A program made the position numbers and the translations under genes. Shown in pieces: positions 35,618 to 43,113 of a stretch of 64,000 nucleotides of DNA. Numbering within the stretch: the stretch's first letter is position 1; every line of letters begins with the position of its first letter. Source of the stretch: Methanomassiliicoccales archaeon LGM-DZ1 (GTDB taxonomy: Archaea; Thermoplasmatota; Thermoplasmata; Methanomassiliicoccales; Methanomethylophilaceae); contig CP115556.1 of assembly GCA_030168595.1 (NCBI GenBank), positions 496,001 to 560,000 of the forward strand. The letters run 5' to 3'. The notes beneath the pieces are model-generated. The model worked only from the letters and a program-made list of their open reading frames with translations, ran no database searches and was not told where the DNA came from.

Positions 35618-36015
35618 CCTGAATCCGTGTTCAGTTTACCCCTGGTGGCGAGGTCAGGCATGAAACCTATGGCCAATCCTAAAATCCGAAGAGATTCGAT
35701 GATCTCAGGGCACTTGTCTCCGGCCTTCATCTGGAAGGCCGGAGTGGCCTTGCCGATATCGTGGGCTGCAGCGAGGAAGAGCAGGATGTTCCTCGGTCCA
35801 GCCGTTGTTCCTGACAGCCCTCCTGAAACAATCGATTTTGTCGATTCGGGAAGCCATCTGTCCCACAAGAGGCCCGCAACATTGGCGGAATCGCGGAGAT
35901 GCACGGCCAGTTGGAGCCATGTCCCTCCGTCATCGCTTAATTTGGCCCAGATGCGCCCTGCCTTTTCAGACAGCGGGAAGCCTTTGAGATCATCAGAAGA
36001 ATCCGGGCCGTTCAT
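35611..36015 (-). pseudogene. cas3: cas3, 5' part: first half of the HD nuclease domain
   Basis: A 134-codon frame beginning MNGPDSSDDL that matches the start of Cas3 HD domains: AVHLRDSANVAGLLWDRW (metal-binding His39) and LAAAHDIGKATPAFQ (His85-Asp86). It stops (TGA) within or next to the insertion sequence. The rest of the domain resumes at about 33965. Without the second half the nuclease site cannot form in this polypeptide; trans-complementation of the two fragments is conceivable but unlikely. Confidence 0.88.
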
Positions 36016-36039
36016 GGATTTAAGATATATCGACTAAGG

Positions 36040-36075
36040 ATATTAAACTTTACATCAATAACATTAAAATGTTAT
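36040..36075 (-). promoter_or_regulatory. cas operon promoter with upstream palindrome
   Basis: GTTTAATAT (36040-36048, minus strand) is a TATA box about 29 nt before ATG 36015, implying a leaderless cas3 message. Just upstream is a perfect 18-bp palindrome, ATAACATT/AATGTTAT (36058-36075), in the position of an activator or BRE-side operator. Confidence 0.55.
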
Positions 36076-36270
36076 GTGATGGCATTTCCTGGCATTAGGA
36101 TATCCAGACCTGTCACTGTAAACCGTTGGAACCGCTTCCATGGCATACTTCCATTTCAGAATTCCGATAGAGTCAATCGGACCGACAGCCATGCCCATCG
36201 GGAGGGCGCTTTTGATGTCGATGATCACATTCAAGACTTCCACCTGACGCCTGATTTCCTTTGATGATCT
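36064..36270 (-). pseudogene. Unidentified ORF remnant upstream of cas3
   Basis: A stop-to-stop open frame of 68 codons with protein-like composition (EIRRQVEVLNVIIDIKSALP then MGMAVGPIDSIGILKWKY). It lacks a clear start and I do not recognise the family. It overlaps the palindrome in front of cas3 and may be the tail of a lost gene. Bases 36271-36546 show nothing recognisable. Confidence 0.25.
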
Positions 36271-36546
36271 TCAAAATCACAGCAGCTCATACCAGAGACC
36301 TGCGCTGCCGGAGAAACAATTGTCTTTCCATTTCTGAACATGAAGCTGCTTACCTCCTGCGTCTGCGCAGATGCACACAACACAAAGGAAATCAGCATAC
36401 CGCATTAATAGAGACATTGCTGCATGCAGCGTAAATGCGTCTTGCGTGAATCGCCGAATCCAAAATGTCTAGGCCTCTGAACACCTGTCTTTTGCAATTA
36501 ACTGTCAGCCGCACACGGCGATCATGATTCTTCAAAACTGGCGCAT

Positions 36547-36572
36547 TTATAATTAACCATTGTTAATTATAA
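36547..36572 (+). promoter_or_regulatory. AT-rich palindromic promoter-like motif, copy A
   Basis: TTATAATTAAC and GTTAATTATAA form a perfect 11-bp inverted repeat with a 4-nt centre, followed by AATAATGCA. Almost the same sequence occurs at 38155-38185. It contains a TATA-box-like core and lies about 50 nt before the twin hairpins, so it may be their promoter. Confidence 0.5.
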
Positions 36573-36620
36573 ATAATGCAAAAAAACTCACCGCAGGACA
36601 AAAAACAGAGGTTGGAGACT

Positions 36621-36697
36621 GCGCAGATAGACGACAAGTCTGTTCTGCGCCTTATATCCCCGCGACTGCATAGGAAGACGACAAGTCTTTCCTACGC
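36621..36697 (+). ncRNA. Candidate structured RNA: twin hairpins with identical apical loops
   Basis: Two 30-nt hairpins at 36621-36650 and 36668-36697. Both carry the same apical element AGAC-GACAA-GTCT, but their lower stems differ and still pair (GCGCAGA/TCTGCGC in the first, TAGGA/TCCTA in the second). Each is preceded by GACT and followed by CTTA. Sequence change with preserved pairing indicates selection on RNA structure. Strand is inferred from the promoter-like motif at 36547. No known family is recognised. Confidence 0.5.
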
Positions 36698-36995
36698 CTT
36701 ACGTCTATGAATTGTAACTGTGCAGTCATATAAACAATTTCTCGAGAATGAGAGAATATGCTCTGATCTGTTTGAATGGCTCCCGTGAACTGCTCTGCAG
36801 ATGCAGAATGCATCGACTCTCTACATCCATCAGATGTTCGGCAGACTTGCAGCTGCTCTCAGCTCCATACAATCTGTGTTGTAGGTACTCCTAAATAGTA
36901 TCCACAATCATAGTTGCTAACCCCATATTGGATGCTTGGAAATATTAATATTATAATTTAGTCATGCCTTAATAACAATCACTGAGTGGTGAAGC

Positions 36996-37415
36996 ATGAA
37001 AACAGCGATAGTTTACTCATCCCAGACCGGGAACACCCAGCACATGGCCGAGCAGATAAGGGCCGGGGCGGAAGCCGCCGGCAAGGAAGTCATCTGCTGC
37101 GACATCTCCGCCGGCCCCTCCGGCGCCGACGCGGATGCGGTCCTCGGGGCCGACCTCATCATCCTCGGATCGCCTGCTATGGGCGACGAAGTGCTCGACG
37201 ACCCCATGGAGGAGTTCTTCGAAAGCATCGAAGGGCGGATCGCCGGCAAGAAACTGGCGATCTTCGGCTCGTACGACTGGGGCGACGGGCAGTGGCTGAG
37301 GGACTGGGCGGACAGGATCGCCGGCGCCGGCGCGGTCTGCGTCAACGGAGAGGGGCTGAAGAACCATCTCAACGATTTCGACGACAGTGCCTGCAGGGAG
37401 CTGGGCGCTCTCTGA
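36996..37415 (+). CDS. Flavodoxin
   Basis: 139-residue FMN-binding electron carrier. The N-terminal phosphate-binding loop SSQTGNTQHMAEQI follows the first strand (KTAIVY), and the later FMN-contacting loops LGSPAMGDE and FGSYDWGDGQW are typical of short-chain flavodoxins. A weak ribosome site (GGTGA) precedes the ATG, and AT-rich promoter sequence (ATATTAATATTATAATTTAG) lies 35-55 nt upstream. It stands alone. Confidence 0.92.
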   Translation: MKTAIVYSSQTGNTQHMAEQIRAGAEAAGKEVICCDISAGPSGADADAVLGADLIILGSPAMGDEVLDDPMEEFFESIEGRIAGKKLAIFGSYDWGDGQWLRDWADRIAGAGAVCVNGEGLKNHLNDFDDSACRELGAL

Positions 37416-37551
37416 AGATATTTTCCGTAAAAACAATGGCCGGATTATCCGGCCTGCCTGCCCGCTTCCTCCGATGCCTTTCAGCGTCCGCATCGGGGGA
37501 ACGGGCCTCTTGCCCCTGCGGCAGGTTCTCCCGCCGCAGGGATGAAAAAAT

Positions 37552-37866
37552 TCACCTGAGCTTGGCGCCGCACTCGGCGCAGTACTCGGAACCGAACGGG
37601 ACCGAGGTCCCGCATGAGGGGCAGGCGGACATCCCTGCGGACGTTCCGGCCTGGGAACCTGTGCTGTAGCGGGGCGCCTGCAGCATCCCGGCCGGCGTAC
37701 CGCACACGGGGCACGATTCTTTCCTGGTTGCCACATAGATGAGGTAGATCAGGCCGAAGATTATCCCGAGGATCAGAAGCACGATGAGGATCAAGATGCG
37801 GGTCCCGGTCCACTTGGTGACATTGACATTGCGCCCGCAATTGGGGCAATACATCATTTCTGCCAT
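37552..37866 (-). CDS. Zinc-ribbon membrane protein
   Basis: About 104 residues from ATG 37866 (MAEMMYCPNCGRNVNV). One transmembrane helix (ILILIVLLILGIIFGLIYLI, near residues 23-42) is followed by two more CxxC zinc-binding knuckle pairs: CPVC, CPSC and CAEC. The architecture, a membrane helix between zinc ribbons, is common in archaea with no defined function. An ATG 17 codons earlier lacks support. Confidence 0.75.
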   Translation of the reverse strand: MAEMMYCPNCGRNVNVTKWTGTRILILIVLLILGIIFGLIYLIYVATRKESCPVCGTPAGMLQAPRYSTGSQAGTSAGMSACPSCGTSVPFGSEYCAECGAKLR

Positions 37867-38154
37867 GATTGAATAATATGTCATATAGATATTTATCGTT
37901 GATGTAATAATTTTCAATTCCTATGATATTATTTTTTGATTATACGTCTTGACTTTGACGCGATAAATTAAGATACATATGCTCTGACGGAGAAGATCTG
38001 GCAGAGGGTCCGGATCAACAGGATCTGTACTGAGCAGGCTCTTGCGATCTGAGCCGGAAGGATACTCCTGATGACGAACGCGGCGCGATGCATCTTTGCG
38101 ACGTTTTTGTCCTTTTCCCTGAGTCCTAGACTGGCCTTCGAAAATGAACTTAGT
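37867..38154. other. Intergenic stretch, AT-rich, no gene seen
   Basis: Contains an AT-rich patch at 37905-37940 that probably holds the promoter of the zinc-ribbon gene. No conserved frame or hairpin was found in the remainder. Confidence 0.4.
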
Positions 38155-38185
38155 TTATAATTAACAATTGTTAATTAATAATGCA
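38155..38185 (+). promoter_or_regulatory. AT-rich palindromic motif, copy B
   Basis: TTATAATTAAC, then AATT, then GTTAATTA and ATAATGCA; it differs from copy A at 36547 only by one base in the centre and a 4-base shortening of the right arm. No gene starts convincingly to its right. It may be a repeated regulatory or mobile element end. Confidence 0.45.
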
Positions 38186-38337
38186 TACGCGAACGGACAT
38201 ATCGACACACGTCATCCAGCACTGTCATCGGCTTCCGGAGGCCTTGATCAAGAACCCGGTCGCCGCTTCTTCGGAACTGACAGCGCCGCATACTCTGTCG
38301 GAACTGCTGTTACCAGCAGATATGATGTTCGTTTGAT

Positions 38338-38430
38338 CTATTCCGTGCCGAGCCCCAGCATTTTCTCTGCGAATATCTTCTCCGTGAACTCCTCGCAGCA
38401 CAGCTGTACAGCCTGCTCATGGCTGCCCAC
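38338..38430 (-). pseudogene. Truncated DUF4276-like partner of the AAA ATPase
   Basis: A GTG at 38430 overlaps the ATPase stop by 14 nt and opens a 30-codon frame with CCEEFTEKIFAEKML, resembling the first motif (VEGQTEE.F...VL) of DUF4276 proteins, the usual partner of this ATPase family. It then meets TAG (38338-38340); an open frame continues to TGA at 38248 but loses similarity. I read it as the 5' stub of a lost gene. The match is short, so this is tentative. Confidence 0.35.
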
Positions 38431-39589
38431 CGAAGATGTTCTTCTTCCACATAGCACTCAAAGTATAATCATCCATCCAATCTCTGAGCTTATCCGACGA
38501 CAGGCGCGTGTATTTGGATCCGTCCGATGTCAGCTCGGCGACGATGATATCGTCGGCGTCGAAATAATCCAGGAGCTCGGCGGACTGAGTGGATATTATC
38601 ACTTGCTTGTCGGCGGATATCCTGTGCACCAGCTCGGAGAACAATGAGATGGCGTACGGGTGAAGGCCGAGCTCGGGCTCGTCGAGTATGATCGCGGAAG
38701 GCTGCAACTCAGGGGGCTGCAGGAGCAGGACCGCCAAGCAAATGATGCGAATCGTCCCGTCGGACAATTGGCTCGCGCCCAGCACCTCGTCCAGACCGAT
38801 CTGCTTCCACCTGAGCAGTATCAGCCCGCTGTTATCCGCGTTCGGTTCCAGCACGAAATCGTCGAAGAAGGGAGCTACCATCCTGACCGCACGGACGATG
38901 TCGCCGTACGACTCCGGATATGAGTTCTTTATCATATGGAGGAAAGGCGCCAGATTGGATGCGTCATGGTGCAGGGAGACGTTATCCGACAGCATACCCG
39001 CCTGCTTCATCCCGGAAGAGGCTGTGGTATCATGAAAATGGTACACCTTCCACCTCTTGGCCTCCAGAACGGGCCTGACGTAACGATTTATATTGTTGGA
39101 GCCTCCGTTATCGTATTCGGATTCGAACCCGTAGGGGACCTTCCTGCGCACATTGGTCTTTACATCGTTCCAGCCGTAGTACTCATTGGCGAACACGAGG
39201 CTGCCGGAATCGTTGGGGACCAGTTGGAACCCGTAGGAATTGTTTCCGAAGAAGAACTCCATCTCGATGCTCTTGGTCTTCTTCATCCCGCCGTACAGCA
39301 GGGAGGGCAGACCGGCCACTCCCACGGACCTCTGGAGATTCTTATCGAGGATGTTCTGCAGGAAGAACAGCGCAGAAATGAAATTGGACTTCCCGGAACC
39401 GTTGGGGCCAATAAAGACGTTGATGCTGCCCAGGTCGATCGTGCAGTCTTTGATCGACTTGAAACCGCGGATCGTTACCTTCTTGAGTGCGACATCATGC
39501 ATGGCATCGGCTACGGGCAGAACATCACTGCATCCCGTTGCGGATATATGTTTTCTCAGTTGGCTGACAGCGCTCCCCGAACCCTCCAT
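38417..39589 (-). CDS. AAA-type ATPase (AAA_21/SMC-like), defence-associated family
   Basis: 390-residue ABC/SMC-like ATPase. Walker A GPNGSGKSN follows the SMC-type strand ALKKVTIRGFKSIKDCTIDL (in about residues 34-65). A signature-like SQLSDGTIRIICLA, Walker B AIILDEPELGLHP and a His-switch region ISTQSAELLDYF occur near the C-terminus. Such proteins pair with DUF4276 nuclease-like partners in phage-defence and plasmid-exclusion systems. Start at 39589 has a strong GGAGG 7 nt upstream. Confidence 0.85.
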   Translation of the reverse strand: MEGSGSAVSQLRKHISATGCSDVLPVADAMHDVALKKVTIRGFKSIKDCTIDLGSINVFIGPNGSGKSNFISALFFLQNILDKNLQRSVGVAGLPSLLYGGMKKTKSIEMEFFFGNNSYGFQLVPNDSGSLVFANEYYGWNDVKTNVRRKVPYGFESEYDNGGSNNINRYVRPVLEAKRWKVYHFHDTTASSGMKQAGMLSDNVSLHHDASNLAPFLHMIKNSYPESYGDIVRAVRMVAPFFDDFVLEPNADNSGLILLRWKQIGLDEVLGASQLSDGTIRIICLAVLLLQPPELQPSAIILDEPELGLHPYAISLFSELVHRISADKQVIISTQSAELLDYFDADDIIVAELTSDGSKYTRLSSDKLRDWMDDYTLSAMWKKNIFGGQP

Positions 39590-39716
39590 TATATTCCTCC
39601 GGATCCTTGGACCGATCGGAGCGTCGGACGATCCGGCAGGGACGGCCGCACGCCCGGCACAGCACTCAGGACCCGACGGATATAAAGCAGGGGCGTGCTG
39701 CAGTCAGCGGAAACCC

Positions 39717-39739
39717 GTGCAGGGCGTCAGGCCCTGCAC
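39717..39739 (-). terminator. Hairpin between OLD nuclease and AAA ATPase genes
   Basis: Perfect 9-bp stem GTGCAGGGC/GCCCTGCAC with a 5-nt loop, about 75 nt past the OLD-gene stop. No good T-run follows, so it could also be a leader structure; a TATA-like CTTTATATCC for the ATPase lies downstream at 39680-39690. Confidence 0.45.
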
Positions 39740-39813
39740 GAATGCCGAGCATTGAACCAGACAGGTATCACGCCCAGATTCATACTTGCTTGAGATCCCG
39801 CCGATCTCCAGCA

Positions 39814-42123
39814 TCAGCCCAGCATGACGTTCCCGATGACCTTTTCGAACCTTGCCCTGGTCTCCTCGGAGCACTTCGGGACCTCTGTCTCCCAGTTCTG
39901 CGCGAACTCCGAATTGAGATCGAAGTTCTTCAGGTCGACCTTCAGCCTCTTCCTGTCCTCGGACGAGAACATGTCCTCGATTTCGATGATCTTCTCATCC
40001 TCTGCGGCCTCGGACAGACTGATCACAACGGCCTTTTCATTGCCGTCCGCCAGGCTCTTGAAGCTCTGTCCTGCCTTATCCCCGTCCGCCAAGATAATCG
40101 GGCGCTTCTCGATCCGGGAGATGTCGGCAATCGTCTTCCTGTAATCGTCCATCCTGGCTCCGAGCCCGTTGATCGGGATGAAGTCGACGTTCATGTCCTT
40201 GCCTTGGGAGCGGAAGTGTTCCTCGAACGCGGTCAGGAAGAAGTAGTCCGAGGAGCCCTCCACGAACACCGTCGTATGTCCTTCTTCGGCAAGATAGTTC
40301 CTCCCTACAGTCAGAGCATCCGTGAGGGGTTTCAGAACGTCATGGTTCTCATGATCGAACTGCTCGAAATTGTTGAGGATGCGGGTGTTGCCGTCCGGAC
40401 CGTTGATGACCAGCCGGACCTCGTCCAAGTGCTTTATATCCACAGCCATGAAGTTCTGGGTGGCGATGACGATCGTCAGCCCGGACTCGGAGGCGAACCT
40501 CCTGAGCGTTTTCACAAGTTCTCTGGTGCTCTGAGGGTTCAAACCGTATCCGAACTCGTCCATGAGCACAATGTCGCCCGGCTGGAGTTCGTTCCTGAGG
40601 ATGAAATTGACATAGAAATCGAAGACCCAGCGGAATCCTCTCGACTGCCTGTTGAGGCTTCCCATCGCAGTGTTTCCCCTGTTCATGTAGAAGTATACAT
40701 AATCGGTTTCTAAGCCAATCTCGAAAGCGTATCTGTTCTTGGGATCGGAACAGAACATCCTGTTGAACTCCTCGGATATCTTCTCAAGCTTCTTGTTGCA
40801 TCTTTTCTCCAGGCTCTTTGCGCGGCCCTTGCTGAACTCGCCGCTGTAGAGGTTACTGATCGCGGATTCGGGGATTTCTATGGACGAGAACATCGTTTCG
40901 AAGAAAGGATTGATCATCTTCCCGGGGCTGCGTAGCTGGCTGTTGTCGATCATCTCTTCAATGTAGCTGTAGACATTCTTGCTCGGGATGTATCTATACT
41001 TCTCCCTGAACCGCTTGCTGCTGACGGCATTGGTCATGAGGGTGTCTGAGAATGATCTCGTATCCGGCGGTTCATTTCTCAGCATCTTGAGGAAGCCATC
41101 GTTCCATTCCTCTTCGAAATGAAACACGCAGTCATCGAAACACTCTCCGACAGAATCTGCAAGGACTCTGAGAGTTACGATGTCGACAGCATCGAATCCT
41201 TTTTGCAGGGAATCCGCTAATTGACTTACATCCCTACTTATTACGTTGGTTCCGCTGTCATCCATGACTGCTTTTCCAATCAAAAGACCGCAAAGCATGT
41301 CGAAGCTGTCTTTTTCACCTGATAAACTTATTTTTGAACAGTCTTCGTAATTGTTGCTGTCCATTCTGTTCTTCAGATTGGTCAGGCTTTCTTCGAGCCT
41401 GTATCCCGTTACTTTCTCTCCGAGTTCATATGTCGCTGTGCACAGATCGCTTATGCGCCCGGCGCAATAATCCCTCATCATTTTGGTTATTTTTTCCAGA
41501 TGTTCTCTGTATCCGTCTCTATATGGGTAATTTGAAATCTGAGTATCGATGTACTTCGATAATTTTGCAGCGAACATCACGGGGATTGAACGTCCTTTGC
41601 AGCCAGAGGAGCCTCCGCCGTTCTTGCTGTTTGGTTTCTCTGAAACGCATTCGATCAGAGCTGAGATATATTTCCTGCATTGTTCCGCAGTCACATTTTC
41701 AACTGATGACAGCCTCTCAGTGAATTTTTCATAAAGCTTTCCGGATTTCCAGAACTCCTCGATCCTCTCCGCGGCGGTCTTCTCATCGATATCCAGGTAT
41801 GCTCCGTCCGCCAGATACATCTCGATGTTGGGATTCATCTTTTCATCGAGGAAATCGGGAATGTCTGTTTCTTCGAACTTGCGGTCCCTGCATCTCTTTA
41901 TCGCATCCAGAACGTTGCTCTTGCCGGCGTTGTTGAGCCCCATCAGGAACACCAGCCCGCCTATCCCCTCCCTTGATACGGAGCGGTTCAGGACCAGCGT
42001 GTCCGCCTCGGGTTTCTCGCATCCCTTCTGGAAAGTACCCAGGTTCCTGAAGTTAGCGATCTTCACGATACGGCGGTCGGTCGGGTGCTCAGCGATTATC
42101 TCTTCGGTCTTCTTTTCTGCCAT
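39814..42123 (-). CDS. OLD-family ATPase with C-terminal TOPRIM nuclease domain
   Basis: About 769 residues. N-terminal ABC ATPase with Walker A MGLNNAGKSN (about residue 61-70) split by a long alpha-helical insert, then Walker B DIVLMDEFGYGLNP, followed by a C-terminal TOPRIM domain with the acidic motif FVEGSSDYF (Glu622) and ILADGDKAG (Asp680 region). This architecture is that of OLD nucleases, used in anti-phage systems. It overlaps or abuts the upstream HTH gene; ATG 42123 has GGAGTGAT upstream and is preferred to GTG 42132. It does not match Gabija by gene content (no UvrD-like partner). Confidence 0.85.
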   Translation of the reverse strand: MAEKKTEEIIAEHPTDRRIVKIANFRNLGTFQKGCEKPEADTLVLNRSVSREGIGGLVFLMGLNNAGKSNVLDAIKRCRDRKFEETDIPDFLDEKMNPNIEMYLADGAYLDIDEKTAAERIEEFWKSGKLYEKFTERLSSVENVTAEQCRKYISALIECVSEKPNSKNGGGSSGCKGRSIPVMFAAKLSKYIDTQISNYPYRDGYREHLEKITKMMRDYCAGRISDLCTATYELGEKVTGYRLEESLTNLKNRMDSNNYEDCSKISLSGEKDSFDMLCGLLIGKAVMDDSGTNVISRDVSQLADSLQKGFDAVDIVTLRVLADSVGECFDDCVFHFEEEWNDGFLKMLRNEPPDTRSFSDTLMTNAVSSKRFREKYRYIPSKNVYSYIEEMIDNSQLRSPGKMINPFFETMFSSIEIPESAISNLYSGEFSKGRAKSLEKRCNKKLEKISEEFNRMFCSDPKNRYAFEIGLETDYVYFYMNRGNTAMGSLNRQSRGFRWVFDFYVNFILRNELQPGDIVLMDEFGYGLNPQSTRELVKTLRRFASESGLTIVIATQNFMAVDIKHLDEVRLVINGPDGNTRILNNFEQFDHENHDVLKPLTDALTVGRNYLAEEGHTTVFVEGSSDYFFLTAFEEHFRSQGKDMNVDFIPINGLGARMDDYRKTIADISRIEKRPIILADGDKAGQSFKSLADGNEKAVVISLSEAAEDEKIIEIEDMFSSEDRKRLKVDLKNFDLNSEFAQNWETEVPKCSEETRARFEKVIGNVMLG

Positions 42124-42128
42124 GTCTA

Positions 42129-42644
42129 TCACTCCAGTGTTTTCTTCTCGTCATCGTTCAGCGGCACGTTCCTCGAGACCCTCTCTGAGAAACTGAGGAA
42201 ACGGGCGACCTGATTCCTCTCATTATCAGTCAGCTCTTCCTTTCCCAGGAGATCCAGGCATTCTGTCAGATAGGGGACTACCGTATCGGCCGCGTCAGAA
42301 TGTGCCAGCGCTGCCATCAAAAGCAGTTTCGGGTCGTCATCGCAGGCTTCGGAAATGTACTTCTGAACCTCGGCTTTAGGTCCGCCGGCGGAACATTTCG
42401 CGAAATTCGTCACCAAGTAGACCATGACCATGTCATGGGTGACGTTCTTCGTCCTGTCGATATAACGGAAGAGGTTCAGCACTTCCTTCGGGATCTGGGA
42501 CCTGCTCCCGGATTCATACAGGCCGAGATACCTGTACAGCGTGGGGCGCGAAACACCGATGTAGCCTGCGATATCGGTCAGACGGAGATCCAAGGCCCTG
42601 AGTTTCTCCTTCACGGATTTCTCATTACATTTTATGTATATCAA
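42129..42644 (-). CDS. HTH protein coupled to the OLD nuclease
   Basis: 171 residues from a TTG start. An N-terminal helix-turn-helix (RLTDIAGYIGVSRPTLYRYLG, in residues 21-41) is followed by an alpha-helical region of unknown fold. The stop sits just before the nuclease start, so the two genes are translationally coupled. A 17-bp palindrome overlaps the start region. It is probably a repressor of the operon and may also bind or restrain the nuclease (inference). Confidence 0.75.
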   Translation of the reverse strand: MIYIKCNEKSVKEKLRALDLRLTDIAGYIGVSRPTLYRYLGLYESGSRSQIPKEVLNLFRYIDRTKNVTHDMVMVYLVTNFAKCSAGGPKAEVQKYISEACDDDPKLLLMAALAHSDAADTVVPYLTECLDLLGKEELTDNERNQVARFLSFSERVSRNVPLNDDEKKTLE

Positions 42645-42646
42645 TC

Positions 42647-42663
42647 TTTACAAATTTTGTAAA
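42647..42663 (-). promoter_or_regulatory. Palindromic operator at the HTH-OLD operon start
   Basis: TTTACAAA-T-TTTGTAAA, a perfect 17-bp palindrome 3 nt before the HTH start codon, where a bound repressor would block transcription initiation. Confidence 0.65.
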
Positions 42664-42968
42664 CTAATTTCAACGGAAGCGCCTGCTTAGAAGGCCATGC
42701 CGCCTCGGTCCGATGAATGCTGCATGACGCAAATACGGAAACAGGGACTCTCCGGGCCCGTTTGCCAATGCACCGAGGTTTGCTGCCTCTACAGCAAGAG
42801 GGTGATGAACTGTATTAATGCCAGAAAATCAAAATCTGTTCTTATCTACAATGCACAAAACAACCTGCTTCAGGAAATATTGTTTGTGTTCCTCCAGTCA
42901 GGAGACTTAGGATCCGATAAGGCGGTTGATCCCGATGATCTCCGGGAACACGGTCCCTTGTACAGAAA
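42664..42968. other. Intergenic stretch without a supported gene
   Basis: A 91-codon plus-strand frame (42697-42972) lacks any motif and a good ribosome site. The minus strand may hold decayed sequence of the truncated PIN gene, but I could not recover a frame. Confidence 0.35.
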
Positions 42969-43097
42969 TTAATCTTTGACGAAATCGGTAGTGATGGCGC
43001 CGTAAGGCTGCAGCCAGGGCCTGATATCGCAACCGCTTCTCTCGAAGAGGTTGATCATTGTGCAGGCGTCGATTACTTTACAGGTTTTCTGGGTCAT
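42969..43097 (-). pseudogene. Truncated PIN-domain toxin
   Basis: A 42-codon frame starting MTQKTCKVIDACTMINLFE, which is the first strand and acidic motif of PIN-domain nucleases (VIDA.x.LI), and ending ITTDFVKD before TAA. PIN toxins of this kind (DUF3368 type) are about 150 residues, so the remaining acidic residues are missing. It lies 16 nt behind an antitoxin-like gene with a UPF0175-like tail, the usual UPF0175-DUF3368 order. Confidence 0.5.
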
Positions 43098-43113
43098 GCC
43101 ATGTCTTCGGCGG

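Noticed and set aside
33955-35622. CCTGA (within a 13-bp imperfect repeat) as the definite target duplication of the cas3 IS
   Set aside because: Two mismatches, and removing the element there leaves the cas3 halves one base out of frame; kept only as a candidate.
38168-38647. 159-codon plus-strand frame
   Set aside because: Antisense to the AAA ATPase 3' end and its truncated partner; no motifs.
42697-42972. 91-codon plus-strand frame
   Set aside because: No recognisable features and poor start context between two operons.
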